Assembly: GCA_963590165.1 (NCBI GenBank)
Contig: CAVANO010000052.1
Span: 29,568 to 93,567 of the forward strand
DNA length: 64,000 bases
Direction of reading: 5' to 3'
Source of the DNA: UBA11524 sp963590165
Lineage (GTDB): Bacteria; Bacillota; Clostridia; Christensenellales; Aristaeellaceae
Under the pieces are notes generated by a model that was given only the letters and a program-made list of their open reading frames with translations, had not been told where the DNA came from and made no database searches. A program made the position numbers and the translations under genes. This document shows positions 17,213 to 23,953 of this stretch, piece after piece; position 1 is the first letter of the stretch, and the number at the start of each line of letters is the position of its first letter.

Positions 17213-18574
17213 ATGAAGAAATGGCTCTGTGCGCTGCTGACAGCGTTGTTATTTGTATTGCTGCTCGGCGTTGCGCTGGCGGACAGCACCCCGAAGGTCA
17301 CGTTTCAGGATAAGTCCGGACAAATCAACGGCGGCTTTGATTACACGCTGACGCTTCATGTCAGCCCTGCGGCGAGTGAGGATCTCACCGTTTCCATCTC
17401 TGCGGACGGGCTGGACGGCAGCTACAGCGTCACCATCCCTGCCGGAGAAAAGAAGGCGACGCTGACCGTCCCGACGCAGGTCGTCGAAGAGCGCGGCAAG
17501 GTTGTCTTCACGCTTGAGGAAGGCGAAGGCTACGCCGCTTCCGGCAAGCATACGCTGACAATTCAGCGCCTGCCTACCGTCAAGTTCTATCTCGGCATCA
17601 ATTTCGGCGTTGCGGACAAGAAGATGACCGTTCGCGTCATGGTCAACAATTCCTCAACCGTTGTCAAGGGCAACAACACCTTTCAGCTGCGCGACTCGGA
17701 CGGCACCGTGCTGGCGGAGCGCGTCTGGTCTGACCCGTCATCCGACATGAATTTCGTCTTTACGCCTACCGAAGACATGGAGGGTTACCACAGCATGAGC
17801 GTCTGGCTGGGCGACTACAAGGTCGCTGACGGCGGCTACCTGACCGTCATCCGCAGCGGACGCAGCATCATCAAGCAGGTCGAAACAGACAAGAAGTACG
17901 TCGGCATCGGCATCGACTGCGGTTTCGGCGGCAAGAATATGGACAAGGTGCTCGAGGTACTCGAAAAGCACAACACGAACGTCACTTTCTTCATGACCGG
18001 CTATTTCGTCCGCAACTTCACCGATGAGGCAAAGCGCGCCCTTGAGGCAGGCAACGAAATCGGCGACCACTCCAACACGCATCCTCAGTTGACCGAGGAA
18101 CGTCCGTACGACATGATGCGCCAGATTGTCTTCACCGCGGAAACGATGGAAGAGCTGCTCGGCGTCACGCCTCGCCTGATGCGTCCGCCGTACGGCGACT
18201 GGAACACGAACGTGCTGAGCGTGACGCGTTCCGAAGGCATGGAGTGCATCATGTGGTCGATGGATACGAAGGACTCGCTGGGCAAGTACACGACCGAGGA
18301 GTGCATCAAGTACGGCACGACGCGTGCGAATCTGGAGCCCGGTAAAATCCTGCTGACCCATCTTGACAGCACGAACAGCTGGGAGATTGTCGATGCCTGC
18401 CTGACGTATTACGAAGAGCAGGGCTACACCGTCATGCCGATTTCCGCGCTGATTTATGCCACCGGCGGCTCACTGCCGGAAATGCCTTCCACCCGCGAGG
18501 CGCTGTACTTCACCGAAGAATACTGGCTGAACTGGCTCGATGAACACGGCATCGAGCGCGAAACGGCAGAATAA
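17213..18574 (+). CDS. Secreted polysaccharide deacetylase (NodB domain) with N-terminal beta domains
   Basis: A 453-residue exported protein: signal peptide (LCALLTALLFVLLLGVALA), about 200 residues of beta-rich Calx-beta/Ig-like sequence, then a NodB domain from about residue 228. Motif 2 is GDHSNTHPQLT (the HxxxH zinc pair) and motif 3 is RPPYGDW. Motif 1 reads GIDCGFGG where most members have TFDDG, so the base aspartate stays but the metal aspartate is cysteine, as in some PdaB-like or sporulation members. It could remove acetyl groups from peptidoglycan or another wall glycan, or be a low-activity variant. An AGGAGG-like site precedes the ATG. A terminator follows. Confidence 0.88.
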   Translation: MKKWLCALLTALLFVLLLGVALADSTPKVTFQDKSGQINGGFDYTLTLHVSPAASEDLTVSISADGLDGSYSVTIPAGEKKATLTVPTQVVEERGKVVFTLEEGEGYAASGKHTLTIQRLPTVKFYLGINFGVADKKMTVRVMVNNSSTVVKGNNTFQLRDSDGTVLAERVWSDPSSDMNFVFTPTEDMEGYHSMSVWLGDYKVADGGYLTVIRSGRSIIKQVETDKKYVGIGIDCGFGGKNMDKVLEVLEKHNTNVTFFMTGYFVRNFTDEAKRALEAGNEIGDHSNTHPQLTEERPYDMMRQIVFTAETMEELLGVTPRLMRPPYGDWNTNVLSVTRSEGMECIMWSMDTKDSLGKYTTEECIKYGTTRANLEPGKILLTHLDSTNSWEIVDACLTYYEEQGYTVMPISALIYATGGSLPEMPSTREALYFTEEYWLNWLDEHGIERETAE

Positions 18575-18589
18575 TCATTTCCACATGCG

Positions 18590-18624
18590 GCTGCTGCAGA
18601 GCAATCCTCTGCGGCAGCTTTTTT
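18590..18624 (+). terminator. Terminator after deacetylase gene
   Basis: GCTGCTGCAGAG (18590-18601) pairs with CTCTGCGGCAGC (18607-18618) with one mismatch, followed by TTTTTT. Confidence 0.92.
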
Positions 18625-18662
18625 CCTTATGTATTTAACAGAAGTAACATCAAAGCCATCCA

Positions 18663-18691
18663 TTGCATTTTACATGAATCGTATATATACT
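18663..18691 (+). promoter_or_regulatory. Promoter of the DUF6440 gene
   Basis: TTGCAT (18663-18668), 17 bases, TATACT (18686-18691). The start codon lies 60 bases downstream. Confidence 0.7.
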
Positions 18692-18750
18692 ATGTTAGGG
18701 ATGATTAACCATCCCGTACATTCCTCATTGATCTTGAAGGAGAAATCATC

Positions 18751-18939
18751 ATGAAAAAGACGGATCGTTTCCAGGAGGTCTACACGCAGGGCACGCTCAC
18801 GACCACCAAGGTGCTGGTTGATACTGAAACCGGTGTGCAGTACCTGTACCATCAGGACGGACACGCAGGCGGACTGACGGTGCTGCTGGGCAAGGACGGC
18901 AAGCCGGTCATCCTGCCGGCAGACGAAAAGGCACAGTAA
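18751..18939 (+). CDS. DUF6440-family small protein
   Basis: A 62-residue soluble protein beginning MKKTDRFQEVYTQG and containing TKVLVDTETGVQYLYHQDG and GGLTVLLGKDGKPV. This pattern, in which a beta-hairpin senses nothing obvious and ends with LLDKDGKP, matches the DUF6440 family of small Firmicutes proteins as I recall it. No catalytic residues, membrane segment or signal peptide are seen. GAAGGAG lies seven to eight bases before the ATG and it has its own promoter, so it is a genuine gene. Function unknown. Confidence 0.8.
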   Translation: MKKTDRFQEVYTQGTLTTTKVLVDTETGVQYLYHQDGHAGGLTVLLGKDGKPVILPADEKAQ

Positions 18940-18940
18940 G

Positions 18941-19035
18941 CCGGCAAATTGCCCTTGTAAAGCAACTTTTACAGCCGGAAATTGCCCGATGTAAAGCACT
19001 TTTGATCGACAAACGCTGCCGGATTGAATTACACT
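18941..19035 (+). promoter_or_regulatory. Promoter and double operator of the XRE-membrane regulator
   Basis: Two related 33-base segments lie head to tail at 18941-18973 and 18975-19007; both contain CCGG, AAATTGCCC and TGTAAAGCA followed by CTTTT. The first includes the palindrome TGTAAA-N6-TTTACA. A promoter follows: TCGACA (19006-19011), 18 bases, TACACT (19030-19035). Binding by the downstream HTH protein is inferred. Confidence 0.55.
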
Positions 19036-19059
19036 GGAACCACGCAAGGAGGATGAACC

Positions 19060-19494
19060 ATGGAGATTGCTGAACGGCTGAAAATGGCAAGAAACGAGAG
19101 CGGCATGACGCAGGAGCAGGTCGCAGAAAAGATTCTGGTGTCGCGCGTGACGCTTTCGCACTGGGAGAACGGCAAATCGCTACCGGACATCGCAAGCCTG
19201 ATCAGCCTGAGCGATCTCTATAGCATCAGCCTTGACGAACTGGTGAAGGGAGATTCAAAAATGACAGAGAAGGTCAAGAAGGATTCCAAGAATGCGCAGA
19301 ACAACGTTCGGCTCATCGGCATCACCGCGATATTCGTAACGATTGTCCTTGTGATTTACGGCATCAGTGTCATTGTCGGCGGCGGATTCAGGGACTTCTG
19401 CGAGAACGCCGTGCTATGGGTGCTTGCCGGCATCGGCATTGCTGCCTACTTCGCGTACTGCGCACAGAAAGAATCCGCATCCACCAAATCGTAA
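19060..19494 (+). CDS. XRE-family regulator with C-terminal transmembrane helices
   Basis: A 144-residue protein. Residues 1-66 form a Cro/CI-type HTH: ERLKMARNESGMTQEQVAEK, then LVSRVTLSHWENGKSLPD and the conserved LSDLYSISLDELVKGD. After a charged linker two hydrophobic stretches follow (LIGITAIFVTIVLVIYGISVIVGG and VLWVLAGIGIAAYFAYC), so the regulator is probably tethered to the membrane. This layout is common in Firmicutes and often regulates a neighbouring transporter, but none is next to it here. AAGGAGG precedes the ATG by seven bases. It is monocistronic: own promoter, own terminator. Confidence 0.88.
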   Translation: MEIAERLKMARNESGMTQEQVAEKILVSRVTLSHWENGKSLPDIASLISLSDLYSISLDELVKGDSKMTEKVKKDSKNAQNNVRLIGITAIFVTIVLVIYGISVIVGGGFRDFCENAVLWVLAGIGIAAYFAYCAQKESASTKS

Positions 19495-19522
19495 CACCCG
19501 GAACGCTTTCCGCGCAGCAAAG

Positions 19523-19569
19523 GGATGATAAAAAAAGCAGCTACTTCGAGCAGCTGCTTTTTATCATCC
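19523..19569. terminator. Long terminator hairpin after the XRE gene
   Basis: GGATGATAAAA through AAGCAGCT (from 19523 to 19542) pairs with AGCTGCTTTTTATCATCC (19552-19569). The symmetrical A and T tracts make it work in both directions. Confidence 0.85.
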
Positions 19570-19710
19570 ATGATTCATTTTTCTCGTTGCAGGCGTTTCG
19601 CTCTGCGGCGCGAACAGAGGTCAAAAACGGACGAAGTCCGCGACTGCCCTTTGGAAAACTGCGGTATTGCCCTATCTTCTTTTCCATGCTTTGCTTGTCA
19701 TGGCGCTTTT

Positions 19711-19816
19711 GGGGGCTTTGCGATCGCCCCCAAACCCCTTCGCAGCACGCTCTTGCATCGTAATTCTGTTATGTAGTTGATACCGAAGGAGTCAAGGGGG
19801 CGATTGGAAAGCTCCC
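19711..19816. mobile_element. MITE-like element, copy I
   Basis: The left end (19711-19742) begins GGGGGCTTTGCGATCGCCCC and ends ACCCCTTCG. The right end (19784-19816) begins CGAAGGAGTCAAGGGGGCGA and ends AAAGCTCCC. Reverse-complementing the left end aligns it to the right end over about 32 bases at roughly 80 percent. Both ends are themselves hairpins. No coding capacity; no clear target duplication was seen. Confidence 0.6.
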
Positions 19817-20092
19817 TTGAAGCCACATCCAAGACCAATCATGAAAACGAAACCAAGCACGCTGCCGATACCGAAGGGGTCAAGGGGGCGACCGGAACCC
19901 CCCCTTGAAGCCACAGCCAAGACCAATCATGAAAACGAAACCAAGCACGCTGCCGATACCGAAGGGGTCAAGGGGGCGACCGGAACCCCCCCTTGAAGCC
20001 ACAGCCAAGACCAATCATGAAAACGAAACCAAGCACGCTGCCGATACCGAAGGGGTCAAGGGGGCGACCGGAAAGCCCCCTTGAAGCATCTC
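19779..20092. repeat. 88-bp tandem repeat, three full units plus a partial fourth
   Basis: Units start at 19779, 19867, 19955 and 20043, each with GATACCGAAGG. Units two and three are identical; unit one has a few changes and unit four stops after about 50 bases. Each contains TCAAGGGGG pairing with CCCCCTTGA around a GCGACCGGAA loop, i.e. the right end of the MITE-like element. There are no unique spacers, so it is not a CRISPR array. Confidence 0.9.
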
Positions 20093-20103
20093 GTTGATCA
20101 AGC

Positions 20104-20132
20104 TTGAAAACATACCAATTCTATGGTATTAT
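20104..20132 (+). promoter_or_regulatory. Rrf2 gene promoter with internal operator
   Basis: TTGAAA (20104-20109), 17 bases, TATTAT (20127-20132). A perfect palindrome ATACCA-N6-TGGTAT occupies 20112-20129, between the -35 and the -10. Repressor binding there would block RNA polymerase; autoregulation by the Rrf2 protein is inferred. Confidence 0.75.
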
Positions 20133-20154
20133 AGGAGATGAGGAGGCGGCAATT

Positions 20155-20580
20155 GTGAAAATATCAACAAAAGGTCGCTATGCCCTTCGGATGCTGCTCG
20201 ATGTGGCAGAAAATCAGCAGGACAGCACCGTCACGCTCAAGGAAATCTCCGAGAGGCAAGGCATCTCCAAGAAGTATCTGGAGCAAATCGCGCTCGTGCT
20301 GTCGCAGGCGGGCATTCTCCGCGGCGCACGCGGTCATCAGGGCGGCTATCGGCTGGCGGTTTCGCCGGACAAACTGTCCGTTGCGGAAATCATCCGCGTG
20401 ACGGAAGGTTCGCTGGCGCCGGTCGCATGCCTGGAGCAACAGCCGAATGAATGCGAACGCTGCGGTCAGTGCCGGACGCTGTTTGTCTGGGAAGGGCTCG
20501 ATCAGGCGATCGTCGCGTATCTGGAGAGCATCACGCTTCAGGACGTGCTTTCGCATCCCCATCCATCAGCGTGCGAATGA
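20155..20580 (+). CDS. Rrf2-family transcriptional regulator (IscR/CymR-like)
   Basis: A 141-residue winged-helix regulator starting MKISTKGRYALRMLLDVAEN, the Rrf2 hallmark, with the recognition region TLKEISERQGISKKYLEQI and wing HQGGYRLAVSPDKLS. Downstream four cysteines occur in VACLEQQPNECERCGQC, a spacing that could hold an iron-sulfur cluster as in IscR, though CymR-type members sense a partner protein instead. The start is a GTG at 20155 with AGGAGG eight bases upstream; the frame is open further up to 20104 but that part contains the promoter. Its 3' end overlaps the convergent tcdA gene by 50 bases. Confidence 0.93.
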   Translation: MKISTKGRYALRMLLDVAENQQDSTVTLKEISERQGISKKYLEQIALVLSQAGILRGARGHQGGYRLAVSPDKLSVAEIIRVTEGSLAPVACLEQQPNECERCGQCRTLFVWEGLDQAIVAYLESITLQDVLSHPHPSACE

Positions 20581-21289
20581 TATACGAGGCAATCAACAGC
20601 CCCATCGCACCCGGCACGAACATCATGCTGCCGGGCACATCCTTCCGCAGCCCATCCTCCTGCGCAATCGGAGACACCGGCACATGCGGCGGTTCGACAG
20701 AATAGGCAACGGTTAAATGCCGTATGCCTTTTTTTCTGCACATTTGACGCATGGCACGCGCAAGCGGACAGACGGATGTCTTGGTGATGTCATCGATTCG
20801 CAGGCAGGACGGGTCGAGCTTGTTGCCTGCACCCATCGCGCTGATGAGCGGCACGCCAAGCTTTTCGCAGCGCATCGCCAGTTCGAGCTTCGCCGCGACC
20901 GTGTCCACCGCATCGACCACGAAATCATAGGCGGACAGGTCAACCTCATCCGCCGTTTCCGGCAGATAGAACATCTTCTTCCTGTTCACGCGCAAATCGG
21001 GATTGATGTCCGCCAGTCGTTCCGCCATCACATCCACCTTGTCGCGCCCAATCGTGGAATGCAGTGCAATTACCTGCCGATTCAGGTTGCTGACGCTGAC
21101 ATCATCGCGGTCGAACAGGTCGATTTCGGCAATGCCGCTGCGTGCAAGGGCTTCGCAGACAAATCCGCCGACCCCGCCGACGCCGAACACCGCGACATGC
21201 GCCCGATGGATGCGTGCGAAGGCATCCTCACCGATCAGGGAAATGGTGCGGCTGAACGGCTCCGTTTGCATCCTGTACTCGTTATTCAT
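20531..21289 (-). CDS. tcdA: tRNA threonylcarbamoyladenosine dehydratase TcdA (CsdL, ThiF/E1-like)
   Basis: A 252-residue E1-like ATPase that cyclises the t6A37 base of ANN-reading tRNAs to ct6A. The nucleotide fold shows VAVFGVGGVGGFVCEALARSG, the arginine-rich DRDDVSVSNLNRQ, and VVDAVDTVAAKLEL; TKTSVCPLARAMRQ and YSVEPP are family segments. The start codon overlaps the end of the methyltransferase-fold gene in ATGAATAA, so the two are coupled. The 3' end runs 50 bases into the Rrf2 gene on the other strand, an antisense overlap that may let the two transcripts interfere. Confidence 0.92.
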   Translation of the reverse strand: MNNEYRMQTEPFSRTISLIGEDAFARIHRAHVAVFGVGGVGGFVCEALARSGIAEIDLFDRDDVSVSNLNRQVIALHSTIGRDKVDVMAERLADINPDLRVNRKKMFYLPETADEVDLSAYDFVVDAVDTVAAKLELAMRCEKLGVPLISAMGAGNKLDPSCLRIDDITKTSVCPLARAMRQMCRKKGIRHLTVAYSVEPPHVPVSPIAQEDGLRKDVPGSMMFVPGAMGLLIASYIIRTLMDGDAKARPEA

Positions 21290-22145
21290 GGGACTCCTCC
21301 GGCAGATAGCATTTCAGCGTCTTTTCAATCCAGTAGAGGTACTTTGGACCTTTCACCTCAAGTGCCTTCATCCGCTGATAGAGCGGCAGACCATCCGACA
21401 CATCGTGCCAGAGGTCGGTGAAGACGGTGTCATATGCTTGCAGATGCATTTTCGCGTAGTCAAACGCATCCGCCTGAATGATTTGCAGCGCATCCGGACG
21501 CGGAAAGTGCGGCAGAAGCATCGTACGGAACAATTCGATGATATCCGGATTCTGCTCGACGACGGTGACGCTGTCAACATCGCTTTTCAGCAGGCAATGG
21601 AACGCGTAATAGCCCAGTCCCAGCCCGAAGGTCAGCACGCGTCCGCGCGATGCTTTCACGCACGGCTGAATGGTGTTGATTTCGTTCGGCGTGACGGTCA
21701 TCCAGACGCGGTCATCCTCCTTGACGGCCGGAAAGCGGAATGATGTCTCGAACCAGCCGAGCTGCGGCAAGGCACTTCCGTCGGGCAGTTGCTCAAAATC
21801 ATCCAGCACAAACAGTTCCAGCGGCGCAATCTCGTCCTGCTTCAGCGTGATTTGCCCGATCTGCCCAATGGCGTGCCCGATTCGGCGGAGATACGCGTCT
21901 TGCATATAGTCATCCGCCATGCAGCGGTGGATCACGCGCGGTAGCACCCCTCGCTGAAGTACCCAGTCGGCAGGAACATCGGGGTCGAGACCCAGCAGGG
22001 CACTGAGCGCGGTGATATAGGCATCCTCCAAGGAAAGACCATCGGCAGTCAGGGAGGACAACGTCTCTACCGACACGCCGCAGGGCTGGAAGCATAGGTA
22101 CTCGCTCAGGAGCGTCAGCAGGCGCTCGTTTTCTTCATGGGTCAT
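21282..22145 (-). CDS. SAM-dependent methyltransferase-fold / spermidine-synthase-like protein
   Basis: A 287-residue protein. Residues 1-150 are an uncharacterised helical domain. From about 165 a class-I Rossmann fold appears: RVLTFGLGLGYYAFHCLL (motif I), VTVVEQNPDIIELF (acidic motif II), IIQADAFDYA, and YDTVFTDLWHDVSDG, an order recalling spermidine synthase-like proteins. The polyamine synthase catalytic pattern is not complete, so methyltransferase or ligand binding is as likely. AAAGGAG precedes the ATG. It sits between the exporter genes and tcdA in one minus-strand run with small gaps; its partner substrate is unknown. Confidence 0.75.
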   Translation of the reverse strand: MTHEENERLLTLLSEYLCFQPCGVSVETLSSLTADGLSLEDAYITALSALLGLDPDVPADWVLQRGVLPRVIHRCMADDYMQDAYLRRIGHAIGQIGQITLKQDEIAPLELFVLDDFEQLPDGSALPQLGWFETSFRFPAVKEDDRVWMTVTPNEINTIQPCVKASRGRVLTFGLGLGYYAFHCLLKSDVDSVTVVEQNPDIIELFRTMLLPHFPRPDALQIIQADAFDYAKMHLQAYDTVFTDLWHDVSDGLPLYQRMKALEVKGPKYLYWIEKTLKCYLPEESHE

Positions 22146-22180
22146 GGTTTCTCCTTTGTGGGAAGTCGCCTTGTTGCCTG

Positions 22181-23953
22181 TCAGGTAAGGGCGAATTGGG
22201 ATTGATAGAGGTTCGCATAGAAGCCCTTCTTCGCAAGGAGCTCATCATGCGTGCCCTGCTCGATGATGTGCCCGTCCTTCATGACGAGAATCACATCGGC
22301 TTCCTGAATGGTGGATAGGCGGTGCGCAACAATAAAGGACGTGCGGCCGTTCATCAGCTTCGCAAATGCGGACTGAATCTTGATTTCTGTTCGCGTGTCG
22401 ATGGACGATGTCGCTTCGTCAAGAATCAGCATCGGCGGAAGCTTGCCGCCTTCGCCGCCGAGCATCACACGCGCGATGCACAGCAGCTGTTTCTGTCCCT
22501 GCGAGATATTGCCGCCGTTCTCGGTGATGACGGTGTTGTAACCATCCGGCATGCGGCGGATAAAGCCGTGCGCATGGGCTGCCTTCGCTGCAGCTATGAC
22601 TTCCTCGTCGGTCGCGTCAGGGCGGCCGTAGGCGATATTGTCGCGGATGGTGCCGGCACGCAGCCACGTATCCTGCAGCACCATGCCGAAACTGCCGCGG
22701 AGAGAGCGCCGCGTGGCATCGCGGATGTCCGTGCCGTCCACCAGGATGGCGCCGCCGTTCACATCGTAGAAGCGCATAAGCAGATTAATCAGCGTCGTCT
22801 TGCCGCATCCGGTCGGCCCGACAATGGCGATGCGCTGACCAGGCTTGACGTTCAGGGTAAAGCCTTCAATCAGCGGACGGTCAGGCACATAGCGGAAGGA
22901 CACGTCCTTGAGCGACACTTCGCCGCGAGGCGAAAGCGTGACAGCATGCTCACGGTCAGGGACGCGTTCCTTTTCGTCCAGCAGCGCAAATACGCGCGAG
23001 GCGCACGCCAGCGCATTCTGAAGTTCTGTCACGACGCCCGAAATCTCGTTGAAAGGCTTGGCATACTGGCTTGCATAGCTCAGGAAGACGCTCAGGTCGC
23101 CAACAGAAATTGCTCCTGTGCCGATCGCTGTCAGCGAACCGACAAGCGCAACGGCGGCATAAATGATGTTGTTGACAAGGCGCGTGCTGGGGTTCGTCAG
23201 GCTGGAGAAGAACGTTGCCTTCAGGCTGACGCGCCCGAGCTCCTCATTGATGCAGTCGAAATCCTTCAGCGAAGCTTCCTCATGTCCGAAAGCCTGCACG
23301 ACCTTCTGCCCCTCAATCAGCTCGTTAATCAGCGCCGTCTGCTGACCGCGCACGCGTGCCTGTTCGGTGAAGTAGTGATGCGTCTTTCGCGCGATGAACG
23401 AGGCAACAAACATCGACAGCGGTGTCAGCAGGACAACAAGCAGCGCAATCAACCAGTTCTTCATCAGCATAATCGTCAGCGTGCCAACGATGAGCACCAC
23501 GCCTGTAAACAGCTGCGTGAAGCCCATCAGCAGACCGTCAGAAAACGTATCAACATCGGCAATCATGCGGCTGACGAGGTCGCCGGACGGATGCGCGTCC
23601 AAATAGCTCAGCGGCAGGCGCTGCAGCTTGCGGAAGGATGCATCGCGCAGGTCACGGCTGACACAGTAGGCAATGCGGTTGTTGCTTGTGGCGAGCAGCT
23701 GCTGCGCACCGGCAGACAGCAGCGCCGTCAGCGCAATCCAGAACGCATACATCAGCACCATGCGCAATTCAACCTGTCCGGCGCCAATCATCCGGTCGAT
23801 GGCATCGCCGGTCAGAATGGGGATGAGCAACTGCGCAGCGGCACTGACACAGGCGCACAACAGGCTCATGATGACGCGCATGCGGTATGGCTTCACGTAA
23901 TTCAGCACACGCAGAAGCGTGCCCTTCTGCTGGGCGATTCTTCCATTCTTCAC
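22181..23953 (-). CDS. Heterodimeric ABC exporter, subunit with consensus catalytic glutamate (TM288/BmrD-like)
   Basis: A 590-residue half transporter: six-helix exporter domain (about 1-320), then the ATPase. Walker A is VGPTGCGKTTLINLLMRFYD, Walker B PMLILDEATSSIDTRTE with the catalytic glutamate, the signature is ISQGQKQLLCIARV instead of LSGGQ, and the switch histidine is AHRLSTIQ. A consensus Walker B with a degenerate signature is what the TM288-type partner of a heterodimer has. The start is a GTG (23953) that overlaps the TGA of the partner gene. Substrate unknown; these exporters move drugs, lipids or peptides. Confidence 0.92.
   Translation of the reverse strand: MKNGRIAQQKGTLLRVLNYVKPYRMRVIMSLLCACVSAAAQLLIPILTGDAIDRMIGAGQVELRMVLMYAFWIALTALLSAGAQQLLATSNNRIAYCVSRDLRDASFRKLQRLPLSYLDAHPSGDLVSRMIADVDTFSDGLLMGFTQLFTGVVLIVGTLTIMLMKNWLIALLVVLLTPLSMFVASFIARKTHHYFTEQARVRGQQTALINELIEGQKVVQAFGHEEASLKDFDCINEELGRVSLKATFFSSLTNPSTRLVNNIIYAAVALVGSLTAIGTGAISVGDLSVFLSYASQYAKPFNEISGVVTELQNALACASRVFALLDEKERVPDREHAVTLSPRGEVSLKDVSFRYVPDRPLIEGFTLNVKPGQRIAIVGPTGCGKTTLINLLMRFYDVNGGAILVDGTDIRDATRRSLRGSFGMVLQDTWLRAGTIRDNIAYGRPDATDEEVIAAAKAAHAHGFIRRMPDGYNTVITENGGNISQGQKQLLCIARVMLGGEGGKLPPMLILDEATSSIDTRTEIKIQSAFAKLMNGRTSFIVAHRLSTIQEADVILVMKDGHIIEQGTHDELLAKKGFYANLYQSQFALT

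Larger units (their letters stand above)
19570..20103. other. Repeat-filled intergenic region upstream of the Rrf2 gene
   Basis: No gene is seen here. From left to right it holds the palindrome CGGACGAAGTCCG (19628-19640), a MITE-like element (19711-19816) and an 88-bp tandem array (19779-20092) that abuts the next promoter. Short open frames in it lack ribosome binding sites and follow the repeats. Confidence 0.8.

Noticed and set aside
19779..20092. CRISPR array
   Set aside because: Units are continuous 88-base copies without unique spacers, and no cas genes are present.
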